Positions 24,224-34,447 of a DNA stretch of 64,000 nt are shown here, in pieces (position 1 is the first letter of the stretch; each line of letters opens with the position of its first letter). Under the pieces are notes generated by a model. The model was not told the origin of the DNA. It was given only the letters and a program-made list of their open reading frames with translations, and made no database searches. Source of the DNA: Macrolepiota albuminosa (lineage: Eukaryota > Basidiomycota > Agaricomycetes > Agaricales > Agaricaceae). The DNA lies in contig JAMWFC010000117.1 of NCBI GenBank assembly GCA_027475525.1, positions 1,102,183-1,166,182 of the forward strand, written 5' to 3'. The position numbers and the translations under genes were made by a program.

Positions 24224-24844
24224 CTAATGAGGGATGACCTCGAGCTTGAAAGACGACTGTGTGTCTCGACAGGCTCGGGCCAAAGCTCGATAGTGATCGG
24301 GACCAAATACTTGGAGGAGATCGTTCTCGTTCTGGGTGATCCACTCCACGGGAGGTAAGCCGCGGATGGTGCGGTATGTGCCCTCTTGGAGGCGTTCCTC
24401 AAAGGAAATAGTGACGAGGCCGGTGAGGAGGCATTGGATGAGGTTCAAAATGTCGTTGACGGGGGGACAAATTTTGCGAACAGACTCGAAGGTGTCGCTG
24501 TGGAAGACCATCTGCCACTGTACGCGGCGCTCTGGGGAAAAGAAGGAGCTAGCATGGACGGGGAGCTGGAGCTTGAGCTGGGGCCCAGCGGGGAGGCCGG
24601 CTGAGGAACGCCAGATTGAGGAGGTCTCGAGAGAAAACAAAAGACGGCGGTCGGGGGATGGGGCGTCAGACCATTTGTGGTCGCGGACGAGTCTGCGCTT
24701 GAGGGCATCGAACCAACGGTGTGCGCGGGCATATGTGGCGCCGAGGGCGTCAGCGGTGGTGAGAGGGATGTGAGTGCGACGTGCCCAGTCGTCCATGTTG
24801 CGGACGTCGCTGGAGAATATGACTTCAGTTCTTGGGCGGGCCAT
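24224..24844 (-). CDS. Unknown intronless protein of 206 residues
   Basis: I do not recognise this protein. It is a single open frame from 24844 to the stop at 24224, beginning MARPRTEVIFSSDVRNMDDW and ending SSFKLEVIPH. It has no signal peptide, membrane segment or clear motif. Trp/Arg-rich helices near the start (YARAHRWFDALKRRLVRDHK) suggest a folded globular domain. It is divergent from eIF2B alpha with only about 120 bases between the starts. Support comes from its length, the sensible start and the lack of an opposing gene. Longer open frames that extend upstream across the eIF2B alpha start are shadows created by the 77-base duplication. Confidence 0.6.
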   Translation of the reverse strand: MARPRTEVIFSSDVRNMDDWARRTHIPLTTADALGATYARAHRWFDALKRRLVRDHKWSDAPSPDRRLLFSLETSSIWRSSAGLPAGPQLKLQLPVHASSFFSPERRVQWQMVFHSDTFESVRKICPPVNDILNLIQCLLTGLVTISFEERLQEGTYRTIRGLPPVEWITQNENDLLQVFGPDHYRALARACRDTQSSFKLEVIPH

Positions 24845-24963
24845 GATTTGTTTTTTTTCTTTCTCCTCAGTACGGCTTTTATAGAAAAGGAACAATGGAC
24901 ATGGCACGAGCACGATCGAGCGTCGGTCGAAAATACACGTGTCCCGCCATCCTTCCTTTTCCG

Positions 24964-25117
24964 GCCATGTCTCCCTTCGACGTCCATCTCGCCTACCAGC
25001 GCCACCTCCGCCATGTCCAGGTATCCCTCTCCCAACTCCCGCCATGTCTCCCTTCGACGTCCATCTCGCCTACCAGCGCCACCTCCGCCATGTCCAGGTA
25101 TCCCTCTCCCAACTCCC
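24964..25117 (+). repeat. Exact 77-bp tandem duplication #7
   Basis: Units 24964-25040 and 25041-25117. Each contains the start codon and first exon of eIF2B alpha, so the gene appears to begin twice. Confidence 0.95.
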
Positions 25118-26471
25118 TCCACGCTCACCTCCATATCCCCCAGATCTCCCCTCCCCTCGCTGCCATCCTCGCCCTCACAGAGCTCATCGAAAACTCCACA
25201 GGCAAGTCCTTGTTCCTCCCTGGCCACTCCATCTCACTGGCCACCCAGCCGGAACAATGTTCGAGCTCGTCAAGGATCTCAATGATGGCGCCCAGGTCCT
25301 CAACACTCGATCCACCAACCCCATCAGCCTCAATGCTGGATGCGAACTGTTCATCACCTTTGTCACCCTCTTTCCTCACGATTCTGTCGTATGTCTTCTG
25401 ATTCTTTCCCCGCCTCGTGTCTCACATTAGTCGCCAATAGAGTTTCGCCGATCTCAAGACAAAGCTCATACGCCAAGGCCAGCAGTATGCCCAGGAAGCC
25501 CTCACATATCGTCAAAAGATAGCCGAACTCGCAGTTGGTTTCATCAAGGATGGCTCCGTCGTCTGTTTGCCCTCTTTTAATCGGCCATCTGTCGTTCTGA
25601 TCGTGTCCAGATTCTCACTCATTCACACTCAAGAGTCGTCATGCAAACCCTGTTGCTTGCACATCAGCACAAGCGAATATCAGGTTTTTCAACTGCTATT
25701 TAGCCGTCCTCATTGCTCAACCATCCCTCTCAAAGTCTTTGTCACCGAAGCACGTCCTCGCGGTCTTGGGTTAGTACCCTAAATCACATGCGGCACACCC
25801 GGTCCTAACGGCTTGAGCGGCAGAATCAAGACTGCTGAGGCCCTTACCGCGGCAGGCATTCCCAGCACTGTCATTTTAGACTCGGCCGTTGCATACGTTA
25901 TGGAGAAAGTTGACTTTGTCCTTGTTGGATCTGAGGCCGTGGTAGAGAGCGGTGGGCTCATCAACGCCGTGGGGAGCAACCAAATAGCAATCATCGCAAA
26001 AGCCGCAAACAAACCGTTTTATGCTCTCGCCGAAAGGTTCTTCCCTTTATTGCAGCCTAGTTTCAATGAGGCTAATGACATCTTCTCTTCTTCAGTTATA
26101 AATTTCATCGTCTCTTCCCGTTGTCACAATATGACCTGCCAAACCAAAATACACGTATCTTCTCGTTCTCTCGTCAGAAGCCGGTTGCTTCTCCGCCGCT
26201 ACACCCTCAAATATCCGCCCCATCCACAAGGTTCAGGCCCTTGGATGCCACCTCTTCAGATGTGGCGCCCACAACGATTACGCAAGAAGAGATATCACAG
26301 AATAATCCCGAGGTCGATTATACAAGGTGGCTCAGCGACCATACCGTCCTTTACTTGGTGCTGATAGAGATTATTTACAGGCCAGATTTGATATCCCTTG
26401 TTTTCTCCGATGTCGGCAGCCTTACGCCCGAAGGTGTTAGTCAATACCTTGTTGGAATGTTCGCGGGTTAA
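24967..26471 (+). CDS. GCN3: Translation initiation factor eIF2B subunit alpha (Gcn3)
   Basis: Exon 1 reads [18 protein letters not shown], and exon 2 [24 protein letters not shown] intron (donor GCAAGT near 25201) leads to [11 protein letters not shown]. The family core is clear: [69 protein letters not shown] and [20 protein letters not shown]. The end reads [20 protein letters not shown]. This subunit belongs to the regulatory part of the eIF2 guanine-exchange factor, which senses phosphorylated eIF2. The start codon sits inside a 77-base duplication, so 24967 and 25044 are equivalent; I chose the first. Confidence 0.93.
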
Positions 26472-26892
26472 AAACATGACCATGACGACAAAAACATGCG
26501 GTATTGATGTAATGGCAAGGTACCCACTTAGATCATCACGATAGCCGATAACCTTTGGTACCATACGTATACATCAAGGTCAGAGTTTTCTCATGAGCTC
26601 CATCCCGCGTGGAGGCTTAACGTTCAACAATGGTCAAATCGCCTACACAGACACCTTATGTAGAAGTAAGTATCCAGTTTTGCATCCGCTTCGATCATAT
26701 AGTTTTGTTTCCGTTCGACAAAATTCAGCGACAAGTCGTGATATCCCTTAGATGCACTATGGGATTTGAGCGGCCGCTACCTTGCAAACATGAGATATTT
26801 TCCGCTATGACTTCACCTGTGAAAGAATTAGATTTTAACTTTTGGCAGGCCGATCATTCTAAACAAGCCTTTGATAGCAGTTTGATAGCCTA
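26472..26892. other. Gap between eIF2B alpha and MITE
   Basis: About 420 bases. I see no convincing gene or signal apart from the presumed 3' end of eIF2B alpha. Confidence 0.4.
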
Positions 26893-27381
26893 GGACCCCG
26901 GAATATCCTTCCAAAAGCCGTTGAGAGATTTGAGACTTTTGTCCGGTTCTCCTTGACACAAAAGATTTGCTTTTTGCAAACAGCCTTGAGAGTGTCACAG
27001 GTTCACAGGTTCACCGCTTCTCTTGCTTTTCTGCCCTAAACATCTGAGATCTAGACAACTGAGGCGTCTAGTACGTTAAGACGAAGAACGAAGAGTCATT
27101 GATTTCATTGCGTTTCGAGTCTGGTTGAAACAGTCCATGTTTTGAAAGGGATATCCGAACCAGAAGCCATGAAAACGGTGTTTTCGCAATTTTTCTGTAC
27201 CACCACCAAGTTTGGTCTTCTGGTTCGACCTCATGTGCCATTAGTTGACTCCGGATATACGGCCAAAGTTTCCGAGTGGCCTGTACCTTTATTAATGTCC
27301 GGTTTTTGAACAGCCCTCAAAAAATTCCGCTAAACCTGAACGTTTTGGTCAGCGGGATTTTCGTGGGATAATCCGGGGTCC
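26893..27381. mobile_element. MITE-like element with terminal inverted repeats and TA flanks
   Basis: The left end at 26893 and the right end at 27381 are inverted repeats: GGACCCCGGAWTATCC, matching at 15 of the first 16 positions and about 22 of the first 27. Both ends are flanked by TA (26891-26892 and 27382-27383), the target duplication made by Tc1/mariner-type insertion. The element is 489 bases and has no coding capacity for a transposase, so it would be a non-autonomous MITE. Repeats and flanks are seen in the sequence; the superfamily is inferred from the TA target alone. Confidence 0.65.
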
Positions 27382-27857
27382 TAACAGATTTGGTCGGAGA
27401 CCAGGTTCACTCAAGATGTCACTTAATTTCGGGCTCAGTACACCGTTGTTCACTTGCAGCACACGCTTTATCTTGATGGGACATTTGAACTGGAAGCTTT
27501 GATTGAACATCGGCTTTGTATATTTTTGTTTTGTTTTTTTGTTTTTTTTTTTCCGTTGTGAGATGCAAGGATTGGGGTATAAAGGCAGGCATCGCTCCAC
27601 CTCCATGGCAATCATCCGATCTTCTATCTATTCCTCCCCATCATGTGTAAACGGCTCCAGTAAGCCACAGTTTTACGGAATCCAACCTGTGCCTACGTAT
27701 CATCCAGAGTCCAACACACCTATTCCCTGTGCAATCACGTCTATAATCTGGTAAGGCTCGTCCTGATGCGCCCGATTCCGGGAGCCTGACGTCGCGCTCT
27801 ACAGCCCGACGAGATGGTGAGATTGCGGCGGTACCATCAATCAGATTATTGCATCTT
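27382..27857. other. Gap between MITE and broken gene
   Basis: Includes a T-rich run near 27520-27552. Open frames are short and unconvincing. I see no gene. Confidence 0.35.
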
Positions 27858-28648
27858 TAAACATAGGTCCAATGTGAAGATCGCTGGTGCAAGTTTAGTT
27901 CGACCCATCCCGGTGGAGCTGTAGATTGCGGACCAGACTGCAGAAATACTTGCTGGCAATAGTGAGCGAGTGAATCCGGTCGCCCTGCTGGGTTGCTGAT
28001 ACCGGTCATCCCATTTTAGCCGACAATTTCCCCAGCAGCACAGTACGGATTGTTTCATAATCAAGAAAGTTCCATTGATCCAGCAATGACAGATCGTACA
28101 TTCCAACAGCTGTGTCAGAATTGTCTCCAAGCTGCATCTCGTCAAGGTGAACGGGGTGGAGGCAGACAATGAATTCCTTAGAGGCTTTCTAATCCTTGTC
28201 GTAGTCAGTCAGTATTGTGTCTCTCGTCTGCATTGTCTCGGTCCCGGACCATGTATTTAGGCATTCAAACTTGCACGGATTTTTGGTCAGGTCTTGCGCC
28301 AAGTCCGGACATCGAAAACATTCACCAAGAATGTCCTTTTGTCTGGTGATAAAGGTAATATTAGACGTGACGTTTTGGTTTATCATGTGAGAGGCCTGAA
28401 ATCTGGTCTCAAGCTACGGAACGCCGTACCGTTTAGATCAATCTTTGAGGCCCAAGGCGTGAATCGGTAGGAAAATTGATGTTCTATGTCAGCCCATGTG
28501 GCACGCCTCAGACTCTGGATGGGAGCAGCGAGGCAGCGTTATGATCGATATCGGGACTGTGGCCTAATTGGGCAGAGGAGAGCATGAGATGTACCCCAAG
28601 TTTCCGACAGTCACCTAGAGAGCATTCGAAACTGACATCGGCACCACA
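27858..28648 (-). pseudogene. Broken coding-like stretch, unknown protein
   Basis: No family recognised. Several consecutive minus-strand segments read like one protein: FECSLGDCRKLGVHLMLSSA and DIDHNAASLLPSRV, then RRATWADIEHQFSYRFTPWA. NQNVTSNITFITRQKDILGE follows, then KASKEFIVCLHPVHLDEMQL and YDLSLLDQWNFLDYETIRTV. The last is AGRPDSLAHYCQQVF and a C terminus RSSHWTYV. Segments are joined only by changing frame: one missing base at 28011/28012 and further breaks near 28385 and 28520. One stop may be removed by an intron near 28190. It may be a real gene with sequence errors, as seen in its neighbours, or a decaying one. The 5' end was not found. Confidence 0.4.
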
Positions 28649-29002
28649 CTACACTGCCGATGTTCTTCTGCCCTAAAACCTCAAAGACACACCCGAGATA
28701 GCCAAAAGGGATGAAGGGTGTGAATAAGGGTAGAAAACAGACATGCAAGAGACATTATGTACAGAGTGGAAGATTCTCGGATTGTCATACTCAATTACCA
28801 GCGTGAAACATCTCAGGGACATACTTCGTGCTGAGATGGCATGTTATACGTGACGGAGAGCCCGCATGGATGTTGGTGGAATCGAACGTTCACTAGCCAT
28901 GCACCAAATATTAATACGACTAGTGAACAGCCGAAGCTCTGATTTGATCCATATCCATTATGTAATTCTCTCGACTCTCAGCACAATTATTCATTGGTTT
29001 GC
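28649..29002. other. Upstream region of the cyclin gene
   Basis: About 350 bases holding the presumed promoter of the plus-strand cyclin gene and perhaps upstream exons of the broken minus-strand gene. No motif stands out. Confidence 0.35.
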
Positions 29003-30315
29003 ATGTCTCTTCAATCCCAATGGCTTTTCTCGCTGGATTCTCTCAGAATGAACCCGTCTAGTAACATTCCAATTGATAAACAGATGTACGATCGAGCAAG
29101 AGGTGTTGAATTTCTTTTTCGTCTGGGATCATCACTTTCGCTGTTTGTGAATACTTGTCGCAACACATGAGGCTCTATTCAACTCCATATAGGCCGAGCT
29201 CAGCTATGTTTACCGCAGCAACTTGGTTCCATAGGTTCTATATGCGATACTCCTCAGAAGATTTCCATCGTCAGGTATTATTTCTCTTCTAACGGCCTAT
29301 TGTGACCACTTACATCTGCCTTCCAGGACGTTGCTGCTTCAAGTATCTTCCTTGCGACAAAGACTGAGGAGTGTGGCCGGAAACTTCGAGACGTGGCTAG
29401 AGTCGGACGAGCGAAGATTCAGAATATAGACGCAAATAATATTCCTCTGGATAGCAAGGTATTACTCCTACACTGGGCTTTAACTCCGGCTCATTGTCTT
29501 ACAGGAGGTTGATCAATTCTCAAACTCAATACTTCATATAGAGGAATATCTGCTTGAGGCAATCTGCTTCGACCTTGTGGTGGAAAGTCCTCACGCTGAG
29601 TTAGTCGACCTCTTTGACGCGCATGAGGAGGATACCTTAATACAGGAGTACGCATGGTGCATCGCACATGATTCGTGCGTCATCTCTTTCATGGACTGAT
29701 TATCTGTCATCAAACTATGTTTTGCATAGATATCGCACACCCTTATGTATTTTGTATCCCCCTAAGGTTATTGCCGCCGCCTGCTATGTTTTAGCTCAGC
29801 GCATCTCTGATGGTCCGAATTCCCCTTCTCTCGATGCTAGAATATCCACATCAGCACCTACCGCTTCGTTGCCAACGCCACCTTCACATAAACCACCATC
29901 ACCTGATGCATCTCGATATGCCATTGAATACTTCGCTCTTGGCGAAGCAGAACTCGCATCTGTCTCAGGTTTGTGCCCAGTACTCTCCCATTTCTTGCGT
30001 TCTGATTGATTGACAGGAGCTCTAAGTATTCTTTTGGAATTTTACTCGGCCCAAGATGCCACCATCTACCCATATCTTTCCTCCATTCTTGCGGTGGGTG
30101 GAGTTTGAAACTGCCTTTTGTTGGTACTCATCCTCATTCAGGTACCTCCTCCGTCGTCGCCAAAGCCTAATCTCTATGTTAAAACCGTGCTTTCAGTCAA
30201 TTCAGCTGCATTGCAAGACTTGTCTACCGTCGTTTCAGGCAGGACGCCAAACTCATCTCATGGGGGAGACACACCCTCCAGGGGTCTTTTTAGTACCTCT
30301 GAAGCAGAATCGTAG
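29003..30315 (+). CDS. Ctk2-type cyclin (RNA polymerase II CTD kinase regulator)
   Basis: It starts at 29003: MSLQSQWLFSLDSLRMNPSS, then MYDRARGVEFLFRLGSSLSL. After an intron the cyclin box runs PSSAMFTAATWFHRFYMRYS, EDFHRQDVAASSIFLATKTE and ECGRKLRDVARV. The second fold includes HIEEYLLEAICFDLVVESPH and PPKVIAAACYVLAQRI. The C terminus is Ser/Pro-rich. The N-terminal QWLF and RARGVEFLFRLG blocks fit the cyclin K/T/Ctk2 group. The partner would be a Ctk1/CDK12-like kinase that phosphorylates the polymerase II tail during elongation. Introns are about 50 bases. The group assignment is firm; the exact subfamily is less so. Confidence 0.86.
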
Positions 30316-30404
30316 ATTGAATTTTGAGCAACTGCACTTATATATACATATGCATAGTTACAATCCGTGAGTTAATGTGTTACGGTGGCCAATTTATTCG
30401 AGGG

Positions 30405-31867
30405 TCATACTAGCCAGTCTCCCATTGGCGTATTGGTAGGAGGAAGTTGTAATCGTTCTACACCCCGTGGAATAATTTGCGGATCCTCTGGAGGTAAAGC
30501 CTTATGCTGCTTGGCAACATACTGTTCGGTTATACCCTTTCGCAATGCAGCATGATATTCGGCCGTATTGCCTGGAGGATTAGGGTCATTTGACATGCTG
30601 GACACGAGATCGCTTCTGGCCAAGTAATGGAGTCCTGCAGAAGAGGGCGCCTCTTGAGGGAAATGAAGATAAGACCTACAGGATTAAAAAGATAATGTGA
30701 TTTACCGTTGCTTTTTCCTTCCCAATGTGATTCTGATCCTTTCACATTTCCAAAATTAATGCGGACTTTCTGGTTGGGGACTCTGATGGGCGTTACAATA
30801 TTTTGAACCGGTTCTGGATACTTGTTAAAATAAAAGTGAGAAAGCATAGCATACCATCGTGTATACCCAACGCTTACGTCGGGAATGGTTGCAGTTTGAG
30901 GTAATTGCATGGCAGATCCTACCCAATACATCAAGAGTTCGGCGATTGTTGGATCATGTGCGTTGTACTCGAAAACATCTGTAACGAAGGCATGTGTCCA
31001 TCCTAAAAGGCTGAGTAAATTGCAAGCATTGCTAATTAATTTCATTTATACAGTTTACCTGGCGAGAATGCTCCGAAAACCCATCTATTGTATGACGTCA
31101 GAACGAACCAATGAGTCTGTTGCTTAATGCAGAGATCATAAACCTTGATCGAATTTCAGTCAACAATTTCATTTGGATGCAAGAGAAACGACAACCTTCG
31201 CCCAAAGCCTGTGGCAGCTAGCCAGCTTTTCAGAAATTGGAAATGCGTTTCCCATTTGTCTAAAAGGTGGGAACTAATTGGAGAATATCAAGACGCTCGC
31301 AGCTCGCGCAGTTCATGTCAGTTCTTACCGATGCACATTCTTGAAACATCGTTATATCCTTGTCGGACAATATCCACGGGGGTTGAAAGGCTATGACTAG
31401 CCGGGTCATACCACTATCTCTCTTTGACCAGGAGGCAACTCGGAATAAGTCCTTGTCTAAGTCTTGTAGGTCATTAACTAAGTAAAACCTGTAATTGTTC
31501 ATTGCCTCCGGAAAAGCGGCATGCATGGCACTTTGTACTGTTTCTAATGGCATTTTAATCCAAGGAATCATTCTTCAGGGTACTCCTTAGTCACAAAAGA
31601 TAGGAATGAGTCTTTGTAGACGTACTCAGTCATTGTCATGAGATATCCTGGTCTGGCTTCGTTTGAAGAAACCAACAGAGGGCAAGGGATGGTCAAGGTT
31701 GATGAATCCATGGGTACTTCAGGTATATACCTCGTCCCTACGTATACACAGCAGGTCACATCAGGCCGCTGAGCAGCAACGAAAAGCAAAGAAAATTCGC
31801 ACAATTTCTTATCCTCTGGCTGAGCTCATAATTCAACAGGTCGTGTATGCCTTCCAACCTTCTCCAT
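30405..31867 (-). CDS. Unknown multi-exon protein
   Basis: No function recognised. From a likely start at 31867 (MEK, then an intron) the frame reads PEDKKLCEFSLLFVAAQRPD and VTCCVYVGTRYIPEVPMDSS. MPLETVQSAMHAAFPEAMNN follows, then YRFYLVNDLQDLDKDLFRVA and QQTHWFVLTSYNRWVFGAFS. After an intron come PGWTHAFVTDVFEYNAHDPT and IAELLMYWVGSAM. The pattern TSYNRWVFGAFSPGW recurs, to my memory, in uncharacterised basidiomycete proteins. The end reads LQLPPTNTPMGDWLV. One base appears missing near 31569 between the segments ending KEYPEE and starting MIPWIK. It converges with the cyclin gene. Confidence 0.6.
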
Positions 31868-32623
31868 GGCTCTGCAACAACTTGTAAATTGTTCCTGTGG
31901 CTTTTATGGCCGGGTTCGGGAAGTTCTTGACCAACACGCATCTCCGTCAATCGACATGCTGAGATGTAGTATCTCAAGTTATGTATATACATCTGATTTC
32001 AAAAGGTTTCAAAAGCAAAGGATAGGCGAGGGCTGTAGTTTCAATCTTGCGAGGAGAAGTAGAGGCCATACTTTGACGATAGACCCTTCCTTTTATCGTG
32101 CACCGTGTAGACATCTTATTCTTGGATGGTTGACATGCCAATTATGTGATTCGAGTATTTGCGCTACATAATAATAACTTTATCGAACAAATGAAGACAA
32201 TAGTAAATACGTAGCTGAGTGGGGCGATGCAAGTTGCCTAGATCATGAAGAATAGAGCCAGTAATTCATTATTTCTACTCCGTCTACGATGTATCTCACG
32301 CACCTGTATAATATCGGTTCGTCCCGGTCGAGATGTTGTGAATATTTTCATTAACAAAAGGAGTATGACGTGTTTGTTCGTGTGTTAAGTTCTTGGCCAC
32401 GTTCCTACTAGACACATAGACACTTCAACACCCCTCAATTACTCCAAAAAAACAGGCGGCTGAAATTTAGCTCCAAGGTTCTCAGTTACCTTGTTTTAAC
32501 ACAAGTTTCCGAACTCACGCCTCAAGTACAGCAACGTTGTATCAACAAACAACAGTACGTCGCATAAAATTACAAGGACGATAGTTACAGTAGCATAAAA
32601 AGTACATATGACTTGCCCATTCT
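31868..32623. other. Intergenic gap, no gene seen
   Basis: About 750 AT-rich bases. Open frames are short, and none is backed by a motif or plausible splice pattern. Confidence 0.35.
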
Positions 32624-32929
32624 TCATAATTGGTCAACTCCGAGAGTACCTTCGCGTTCTCGTATAATGCATTCGTTACATTTTGTATGGCTGAATCTAA
32701 TCGGGTTTCTCACAGGAAGTGCCATTAGACGTGTGCAGTGACTCGATTTACATCCTAAAGGACAACAGTGGTAAGGCAAACTTGTAACTTCAAACGTCAC
32801 ATCAAGTAACATACCAGTAGGATGTACATGGCGTCTGCTAAACAAGCAATTCTCTTGAAGACAATCTTGAAAGCGAGTGCCCATCGCATAGAAGTCCCTA
32901 CATTCTGTGTAATATCGACCATCAATTAT
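32624..32929 (-). CDS. Cys/His-rich unknown protein, C-terminal exons
   Basis: After a splice acceptor at 32930-32932 the frame reads IDGRYYTECRDFYAMGTRFQ, then DCLQENCLFSRRHVHPTG. An intron of about 60 bases follows, then CKSSHCTRLMALPVRNPIRF and SHTKCNECIIREREGTLGVD. Paired C-x(5-6)-C and H-x-H spacing suggests a small zinc-binding unit. From memory, similar CLFSxRHxHPxGC proteins of unknown role are frequent in mushroom genomes. That recollection needs a database search. Upstream exons could not be fixed because a 77-base duplication interrupts the area. Confidence 0.5.
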   Translation of the reverse strand: MIDGRYYTECRDFYAMGTRFQDCLQENCLFSRRHVHPTGMLLDVTFEVTSLPYHCCPLGCKSSHCTRLMALPVRNPIRFSHTKCNECIIREREGTLGVDQL

Positions 32930-33668
32930 CTGTATAATGAACTAGTTAGCTAGAGACTAGGACCCTGAATTGCGTGAAAACACAAACGTTGTAGCACATT
33001 GTATGAGAAAACGGGATGGACCAGGCCAACGGAAATCATTTACCTGACTGTTGAAAACACAAACGTTGTAGCACATTGTATGAGAAAACGGGATGGACCA
33101 GGCCAACGGAAATCATTTACCTGACTGTTTTATTAATAACAGTTCTTCAAGCAGACAGCTGCATGTATACCTCATTCTCGACAAGAGAACAATCTCATGA
33201 TGTGAGGAGCGAGTTGCTGCGGGCCATTCTGCAGTTCAAAGCATATGAAAAACAGATGCATGAAAGAGTCAACAAATGATGCCTCGGAACGACTGTACCC
33301 CGTGTTACAGACTGGCTTTGCCGCGCAGAGACAGTGGAACTAGAATTTCTGCCTTCAGTGTTGCAGTTGAATGCAATTGTGGCAGCGTGCAAATCCCAGG
33401 CTAATATAAGTCTGTTGCCTACTCTACCAATGCATTGAAAACTTCAGCGAGGAGTTCATTGAAAACAGGTGGGACGCATGCTTCCAAACGCACGAAGAAG
33501 GCAACCAAGACGGACAAGGACCCAACCAGATGAACTGCATTATGTTCGAGTTGTTAAAATATCACAAGAAACCAGAGTAGGTTACACTCTCGTCACATCT
33601 AAATTTAATGATGCTGTATGCAAACAAGGCGGTGAAGGTCGTCATTTTGTAAAGGCCTCATTGGAACC
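32930..33668. other. Unresolved stretch between two minus-strand genes
   Basis: This must hold upstream exons or the promoter of the Cys/His-rich gene and the 3' side of MRP21. The plus-strand frame 33076-33279 is partly a duplication product. No gene is claimed. Confidence 0.35.
32975..33128 (+). repeat. Exact 77-bp tandem duplication #8
   Basis: Units 32975-33051 and 33052-33128 are identical and lie in an unassigned stretch. Confidence 0.95.
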
Positions 33669-34340
33669 CTAAGCTCCACGACTGCGGATTTTTGCGACCA
33701 ATTGTACCTTTTGGCGTACCTTCTCAAAACAGTTGAATGCATGGCACTTGATTATAGATTCTCCTTACCTCGTGCGCAAACTGCTTTCTCCATCTCTCGC
33801 TGCTCAGTCTCCGACGTTTGACGCCTTTCTTTTCGTGACGTTCTGTCAGTCGGAGTTGGGCTTGAACCTTATTTCGGCCAAGGATGGATTGGAGGCGTCC
33901 ATATGCCTCGGCAACGTTGCCACTCTTAACAGGCACTTGGCGACCTGACGCGCAAGCAATGTTCAATAGAGTAAAAAATTATCGAAAACAATTTCCACAC
34001 CTGAGTAGGTGAACAATGGAATTTTTTGGTCGTTCCGACGGAATAGAGTAAAAAATTATCGAAAACAATTTCCACACCTGAGTAGGTGAACAATGGAATT
34101 TTTTGGTCGTTCCGACGGTCTGATATTCTACCGATTGCTCTTCCCAAAGGTCCCAATTGGTTTCTCTTCTTTAGTCAAGACGTCCTCTACTTTAGCACAT
34201 CCATTTAACAGATTGTCCCAGTCGTTTTGGCGCGGTAAAGAAGTAAGGTGTCGCAGCTGTGATCGTAACGCTAACGATGCAGCAATTCCGCGACGATAGG
34301 GCAGTGTATTCCAGACTAATGAAGTGATTGTTCTGAGCAT
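33669..34340 (-). CDS. MRP21: Mitochondrial ribosomal protein bS21m
   Basis: Exon 1 (start 34340) encodes MLRTITSLVWNTLPYRRGIA, a basic, amphipathic mitochondrial presequence. The S21 core is VPVKSGNVAEAYGRLQSILG, then RNKVQAQLRLTERHEKKGVK and RRRLSSERWRKQFAHE. After an intron the protein ends VRQKVQLVAKIRSRGA. The RNxV and HEKKGxKRRRL motifs are diagnostic for bacterial-type S21 of the small mitochondrial subunit. A 77-base duplication inflates the intron between presequence and core. The exact phase of that junction is unresolved: the two exon frames do not join without one indel. Confidence 0.85.
33965..34118 (+). repeat. Exact 77-bp tandem duplication #9
   Basis: Units 33965-34041 and 34042-34118 lie within the first intron of MRP21. 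Confidence 0.95.
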
Positions 34341-34447
34341 TGAGAGGAAGCTGGTTGTTTTCCAAGTTGCAATGCAACTTGGATTTGGGACTTAGCCCGT
34401 GACGCGTGACGCTTCCTCTCGAGCCCTCAAACTTCATTCCAATTTAC

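Noticed and set aside
24445..25430. Long overlapping open frames on both strands around the eIF2B alpha start
   Set aside because: They are repetitive because of the 77-base duplication and lack motifs; they are shadows of the two real genes.
33076..33279. Plus-strand small gene
   Set aside because: Its start lies in the second copy of duplication #8, there is no homologous motif, and nearby coding signals are on the minus strand.
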